Assembly: GCF_003086295.3 (NCBI RefSeq)
Contig: NC_092047.1
Span: 116,972,449-117,036,448, forward strand
DNA length: 64,000 nt
Direction: 5' to 3'
Source: Arachis hypogaea
Lineage: Eukaryota; Streptophyta; Magnoliopsida; Fabales; Fabaceae
This document shows positions 48,131 through 64,000 of the stretch, one piece after another (positions within the stretch are counted from its first letter, which is position 1; each line of letters opens with the position of its first letter). The translations under genes were made by a program, and so were the position numbers. The notes under the pieces were generated by a model that saw only the letters and a list, made by a program, of their open reading frames with translations, had not been told where the DNA came from and made no database searches.

Positions 48131-48138
48131 TTATATAC
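48131..48138 (+). promoter_or_regulatory. Possible TATA box of receptor kinase 1
   Basis: TTATATAC about 45 bases before the ATG at 48179. The 5' UTR would be very short (about 15-20 bases), so this assignment is tentative. Confidence 0.45.
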
Positions 48139-48178
48139 TTGAATCCACCTTCACAAACCAAGCCCCCTCTCTCCAAAC

Positions 48179-54439
<6,261 letters not shown>

Positions 54440-56036
54440 TGAAAGAAGCACGACCTTCATCTAGATCTAGCACAGTTTGTATATTCCCTGAGCTATATAG
54501 AAAAAATCTGTTAATTTTTCCTTTCTTGGTGATTTTGGGTAACTTGGAGATCAAGTTTGGTCTTGTTTCATTGTAATATGCAAGAGATGCTTCATCAATT
54601 ATTTTTACACAGTTTATAGCACTTTATCTCAAAATTTTTTCAGTTTGATCTTGTTTCGAAACAAGTAGCTTAACAATCACTTCAGTATCCGAGCCAGTTG
54701 CATTACAAATTGGCAGCGTAGGCTTGCTCTTGAAAGAACTTAGATAACTTATCTACGTACTTCAAATAATAAGAAAATATATATACCAAACAGAAAACCG
54801 AAAAGCCAATAATTGGGAGGAACTTGACAATATCTGAATTGTCAAAGTGCTAATGTGACATGCAGCATATCTTGGCCTTCAAAACTTGGAAGAAGCCCAA
54901 CTTGGAGTAACAAAAGAGTTGTTCCACAAAATAAATTGAGGAGTACTTCATGGACCACAATCACATTCTTTTAATGTGTGTTGTGTTAGACTTAGTCTGG
55001 AACCTGAAAACTCCATGGACTGCCAGAGTGCAAGTCTTTGGTTTTTTCTTAGTTTCAATTTTGACAAGGAAGTGTGCTTTCCTGATCTGAAAACAAAAAG
55101 TTTATAGTGTGTAGTTGTAAAATGCTGTGAAAAAAAGTTGACATACAGAATCTAACTCTAATAGAGACTAGAAGAGAAGAGAAAACAACCTCAGCCACCA
55201 ACAAAGGAAAGATAGTGCAGAATCAATCTTCTTGTCTTGGTTTTCTCAGCATGACTTAAACCAGTGAGTCATTATTGCACTGACAAAATATCAAATTGAA
55301 GTATGAACGTGGCAGTTGCATACCAACCTATAAGATGCATCAACAACGAGACTCCCTTATACTGCCCCGTAGTGAGGAAGTGAGGCAGCTTTGAGAACAG
55401 AAGAATAAAACTCTTGAAAATGTCTTTTGACTCTATGAGTAACCGGGAACCTTCCACACAAGCCCTATTAAGAGGTTTAGTCATGATCAACATGAAAAAC
55501 AATCACATCTGACATCACCATGCTCAATAGTCTTTACAGGATAGTCATTAATATAATAAAGCCTACTTTTAAACAGTGATAATTAAGCTAGGAATCTTTC
55601 AAAAGAATATTGAATCATATGTGCCTTTATCCTACCAGAAATATTTCCATATTTCGCAAGACTTGTAAACGCCTAATAAAGACTTATTATGAGCAAATGA
55701 CATTTATCTAGTCTTGATTACGTGCGGATCTCTCTGGACTAAAAGTCATTATGCTTTCAGATATTTGCCCACCTTTGGTGCAAAAATTTATGCTAATTAA
55801 TCATTATATAGTTCATAGTCTTCAATTTAATTATATAAATTTGTTGTCTTTTTCTAATCATTGAGAGATACTTAGCTAATAGCCATCCAAATAGAAAGCA
55901 TGTGTCCTAACTCCTAAGTCAAGCAGTCTACAACTGTTTCACTTCAGTGTGAATACACTTTATCGCTTATGTCTATTTCCCTTTCCCTTGATGAACAAAG
56001 AGAATGAAGCAGAAACTCCATGTACTCTGCCTTATC
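54440..56036. other. Spacer between receptor kinases 1 and 2
   Basis: 3' UTR of kinase 1 followed by intergenic sequence and the 5' region of kinase 2. No receptor-kinase remnant or other gene recognised. Confidence 0.55.
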
Positions 56037-59000
56037 ATGGGTCAAAATCAAAAACCAAATTTACATTGCCATTATTGGCTGCTAAGTTCTTTGACATTAG
56101 TCCTTCTTAACATCTCATTTGGCTCTTGCTTTGACACCATATCCACTGACAAAGCCCTCAGAGATGGTGAGATTCTTGTTTCTAGGGACAAGACTTTTGC
56201 TATGGGATTCTTCAGCCCAGGCAGGTCCACTTCCCGTTACATCGGAATCTGGTACAACAATCTGCCACAACAAACTGTTATTTGGGTTGCAAACAGAAAC
56301 ACTCCCATCAATGACACATCTGGGGTTCTCTCAATCAACCAACATGGAAATCTAGCACTCCACCATAATCATAGCATTCTTCCAATTTGGTCTACCAATG
56401 TTTCAGTCACACCTTCAGACACAAACAAAGTTATAGCTCAACTCACAGACATAGCCAACCTTGTTCTGATCCTTAACGACACCAAAACTGTCATCTGGCA
56501 AAGCTTTGATCAACCAACAGATACTTTGATTCCCCACCTGAGATTAGGATTTGACAGAGGAAAAGACCAGAGCTGGGTCATCCAATCTTGGAAAACAGAT
56601 GATGATCCTTCACCTGGTGACTTCACATTGAAGTTCAGCACCAATGGTATGCCACAGTTGTTTTTATACCACAAGAATCTTCCATGGTGGCGAGGAGGGC
56701 CGTGGAATGGTGAGTTTTTCATGGGTATACCCAACATGAAACGAGATAACAACATTTTCAATGTTTCTTGTGAGGAAGATGAGAACCATGCAGCACTCTC
56801 ATATAACACCTATGACAAATCCGTTCCCAGTTGGGTGGTGGTTCAGCAATCTGGTTTCTTTCAAGTGTTCACTTGGGATAACCAGAAGAATCAGTGGAAC
56901 CGGTACTGGTCAGAGCCTACTGGTCAATGTGATAACTATGGAACATGTGGACCTAACAGTAACTGTGACCCTTTGAACTATGAGGATTTTCAGTGCACTT
57001 GTTTGCCCGGGTTTGAACCGAAATTCCCGCGTAACTGGTATGAGAACAGAGATGGATCAGGAGGGTGTGCGAGGAAGAAAGGTGCATCTGTTTGTGGGAG
57101 TGGAGAAGGGTTTGTGAATATTGAAGGATTGAAGGTTCCTGATACATCTGTGGCTATAGTTAAGGAGGGTTTGAGTTTGGAGGAGTGTGAGAAGGAATGC
57201 TTGAGAAACTGTTCTTGCAGTGCTTATGCAGTTGCTAATGTGGCCAGTGGTGGAAGTGGATGCTTTGCATGGCATGGTGATTTGATGGACATAGAGAAGC
57301 TTAGTGATCAAGGCCAAGAAATATTTGTACGTGTTGATGCTGTTGAATTAGGTACTCTCTTCTACACAATTTTTCTCTTTTTTTTTTTTTTTCATCTGAA
57401 ATGAAAGTGGTTCTGCTTCATTATGTTTGTTCTTGTTTTTTATTCTCAGCTAATTATTACAAGAAAACAAAAGAAGCATTTGGTAAGAAGAAGATTGTAG
57501 GGGTTCTGGTAGCTTCTTTGTTTGCAGTTCTCCTTATTCTGGCCTGTGTATATCACTTGCGGTTGCAGAAGAAAAAGAAAGAAGGTATGTGATTCAAGAT
57601 TACTTTCATGGATGATGCTATTGATTTTACACGGGACTTCCATATGAAATGCAATGAAGAATTGGTTAAGTATTAGAATTCATGAGATGCTTTCGTAACC
57701 TATATAGGTATAGTAGTTTCATACCTTGAATTTATTTCAGATAAAATGTTGCGGCAATTGAATCAAGATTCTCCTAGAGAAAACAGTGATATTCAAAGTA
57801 AAGGAGATCCAAATCTCCCCTTCTTCAGCATTAAAATAATCATGGCAGCCACAAAAAAATTTTCTCCTGAGAATAAACTTGGACAAGGTGGATTTGGCTC
57901 TGTTTATAAGGTAAACTAAAACTCTTTTTACTTTCATTTTCTTCTTTCAAGACACTTAAGAAAACTAATGGGAAAATAGAGTAACAGTGTCTTAAGAGTT
58001 GTTAAATATTTCAGGGTCAGCTATACAATGGACAAGAGATAGCAGTGAAAAGATTGTCCAGAGATTCTGGACAAGGGATAGAAGAATTTAAAAATGAAGT
58101 TACACTATTAGTTAAACTTCAACATAGAAATCTTGTGAGATTGCATGGTTGTTGCCTTGAAAAGGAAGAAAGAATGCTTGTCTATGAATACCTTCCAAAC
58201 AGAAGTTTGGACTTCTTTATATTCGGTAAATCTTCTATTCACTCATATAAGCTTTTATTTAGATTAGCAGCTATCATGGTTACTAAATTAAAGAGGGAAA
58301 ATTCTCTCCATTTTTTTTTGGACTGGAAAAATTCTCTCCATTGAAGAATTACCTTCTTCCATTCCACTTTTAGAAGCAGACACCAAATCTGGGCTGTGGC
58401 TACTCCATTTTACAAAGAAGCTTGTCACAATTCTAAGGGGGGAAAAATCCTGTTAGTTCAATTTTTCAATCAGAAATACTAATATATACAGCAAACATAT
58501 TTTTTTTAAAAAAGGGTATATTCCTTTTCCATTGTAGGTTTTTATACTTTCTTTGAATTTAAGTTAGAGCCCTATATGTGCTTAATATTTCATACAGTGG
58601 TCATTCTTGGAAATCATGGTCATATTTCAGATAAACTCCAAAGGTCATTGTTAGACTGGGATCGGCGTTTTGAAATTATTTATGGGATTGCTCGAGGTGT
58701 ATTATATCTTCATCAAGATTCAAGACTAAAAATAATTCACAGAGATCTCAAAGCTAGCAATGTTCTCCTTGATGCCACAATGAATCCGAAAATCTCAGAC
58801 TTTGGCATGGCTAGAATATTTGGCGAAGATCAAATCCAAGCCAGAACGAGAAGAGTAGTAGGAACGTAGTAAGTATTAGGAACTTAGAATAACCAAGACT
58901 CACGAAATTAATTAATATTATTTATAATCTAATCGTTTTATGCTTTTGTAGTGGTTATATGTCACCCGAATATGCAATGGAAGGACGATATTCAACAAAA

Positions 59001-59493
59001 TCTGATGTCTTTAGTTTTGGAGTCTTACTTCTAGAGATTATTGCCGGCAAGAGGAACACAGATAGCAGCGACAAAGAAAGAGCCTCCCCAAATTTAATTG
59101 GATATGTGAGTAAAGAAGAGAGATAAGGAAAATAATTTAAGCAATGGTGAATTTGACTCATACAAAGATTTTGTTATGAATTTCTAGGTATGGAAATTGT
59201 GGACAGAAGGAAAGGCTTTGGATATGGTAGACACAACACTAGACCAATCTTATCCTCCTGAGATAGCTTTGAAGTGCATTCAAATTGGACTATTGTGTGT
59301 GCAAGAAAATGTGAACAAGAGACCTTCCATGTTGGAGGTTGTTTTCATGTTAGGGAATGAAGCACCTATTTGTCCACCTCAAAAGCCAGCATTTTTATTC
59401 AATGGCAACCAAGATGACTTGCAAGAGTCATCAACATCTGGAGGAGGATCTTCAATTAATGAAGTAACAGCAACTACCATCTCTGCTAGATAA
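56037..59493 (+). CDS. G-type lectin S-receptor-like Ser/Thr kinase 2
   Basis: Seven exons: 56037-57351, 57450-57584, 57741-57910, 58015-58225, 58631-58868, 58952-59105, 59188-59493; 842 residues. The ATG at 56037 (MGQNQK) aligns with the start of kinase 3 (MAQNH). An in-frame ATG at 56004 would add 11 residues and could be used instead. Signal peptide, then lectin domain ([48 protein letters not shown]), S-locus domain ([16 protein letters not shown]), EGF-like ([15 protein letters not shown]) and PAN ([20 protein letters not shown]) domains. The membrane segment is in exon 2 ([19 protein letters not shown]). The kinase has [25 protein letters not shown] and DFG, all intact; the C-terminus ends TATTISAR. 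Close paralogue of kinase 3; intron phases are identical to kinases 1 and 3. Confidence 0.95.
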
Positions 59494-60585
59494 AATCTAG
59501 TTATATGCAATGGTTACATAACTTTATAGGATGCCTGAAAAGTTGTTTATAGTCCTTCAGAAACTCATACTGTTTCTTCGCCTTTTTGTTTCCTTAAAAG
59601 AAATTATAATTTCAACAGTTAAATACTTAAATATGAGAGTAATAGGTTGGCCACTTCATGAGCCAGAAATTCTTTGGATGAGTTTTTTTGGCTTAATTAG
59701 TCTGAAAATTTTCAAGTCCAAGTTTTCCCGTTGTTCAAATCTTTACTATTTTAGTAATTGACTCACATTTTGAGTTATGTATCAGTATTAGAGAACTTAT
59801 TATACATGTCTATTCTTAACCGAAAAGCAATTCTCACAAAACAACTGCATATTAATTTAATGGCAAATTAAAATTTTAGTTATAGGCTTGATACTCATGA
59901 ACAATTTTTGGCTTCATTTATGCAAGAATCCAACTCCATTTTTAATAAGAAATCTAATTAGTATTAATGGTAGTTAAGGGATGTAGGCTTGAATAACCAA
60001 AAGAAGTTTCAAATAAAAAGCTAACTTCCAATAACTAACTGCACGACAGAACAAAACTAATGATGCTCAATTTCTCAATGTGAAAACAATGATGGATTAT
60101 CCCCGCCACTTGTTGTAAAGATTATCCTTTGCGTAATGCTTAAACACGGTGATAACTGATAAGATTGAAAAAATTGGAATCTTTTGAAAGTTGTATCATT
60201 TGTTTTCAATGGGTCTTGAACCTACTAAGAGTATTAAGCTTAGTAATAGTTCATAAGCTGTTATATTACCTAAAAGTGCAAATACGTGGTAGTGTGGGTC
60301 TCTTAGGACCATAAAGTCAATTTTAATCTTAGAAATTTGTACACCGCCAAGCCCGGTGCAATGTACCAAATGGACAGCAGCCTCTGACCTATAAGTCATG
60401 CTAGCAATAATTTGTATACGTCCTAGTCTCATAGACTTCAACGTTCATTAGAAGATAGAAAATTTATTGATAAGGTGTGCTAATAATCCATGTATGTACA
60501 AGGAAGGGTGACATGAGACATTTAACATATTTAAATACATTCACATGTGTAAGACTTGCTTCAAAAGATCCTTTCTTTCTTGTGA
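59494..60585. other. Spacer between receptor kinases 2 and 3
   Basis: 3' UTR of kinase 2, intergenic sequence and promoter of kinase 3. A TATTTAAATA stretch near 60526-60537 is a possible TATA element. No other gene seen. Confidence 0.5.

Positions 60586-64000
<3,415 letters not shown>

Noticed and set aside
56004..56036. Upstream ATG of receptor kinase 2 as the main start
   Set aside because: It is in frame and possible, but the added 11 residues have no counterpart in kinase 3, whose start aligns with 56037; kept only as an alternative.

Overview
The window is nuclear DNA of a flowering plant. It is AT-rich, with intron-split genes, GT-AG introns, plant-only protein families (WRC-JmjC protein, S-domain receptor kinases, GH5 with a beta-trefoil tail), an intronless tRNA gene and several classes of plant transposon. 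Protein similarity and repeat style suggest a legume, perhaps Arachis. That is an impression from memory, not a test result.

Layout. (1) 1-2897 (+): the 3' part of a UbiB/ABC1-type atypical kinase gene whose 5' end lies outside the window. (2) 4350-8955 (-): a complete 12-exon gene for a WRC + zinc-finger + JmjC protein of the JMJ24 type; two of the three iron-binding residues of its JmjC domain are replaced. The two genes converge on a spacer that holds a foldback element. (3) 9-24 kb: a gene-free, repeat-rich stretch. It holds a 1.22-kb Mutator-like foldback element (9-bp target duplication, ~306-bp terminal inverted repeats, internal 21-bp-phased palindromes), two MITE copies, a hAT-like MITE, a dead LINE, a second foldback-like element, and microsatellites. 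(4) 24273-25622 (+): a PB1-domain protein. (5) 27321-27394 (+): tRNA-Thr(AGT). (6) 28125-30216 (-): a five-exon PLAC8-type cysteine-rich membrane protein. (7) 31752-34078 (-): a secreted GH5 glycosidase with a ricin-type C-terminal domain. (8) 34.8-37.7 kb (+): a second, younger-looking LINE with a 12-bp target duplication. (9) 40852-45522 (-): a decayed Ty1/copia element with paired 306-bp LTRs. (10) 48179-64000 (+): three tandem G-type lectin S-receptor-like kinase genes in the same orientation. The last runs off the right edge, so the cluster probably continues.

The genes are independent transcription units. The only functional grouping is the tandem receptor-kinase cluster, whose members share exon structure and intron phases and so arose by local duplication. 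Coordinates of multi-exon genes run from start codon (or window edge) to stop codon, with exons listed in the evidence. Exon junctions were read by hand from GT-AG signals, reading-frame continuity and family conservation. The summed exon lengths of every complete gene are divisible by three.
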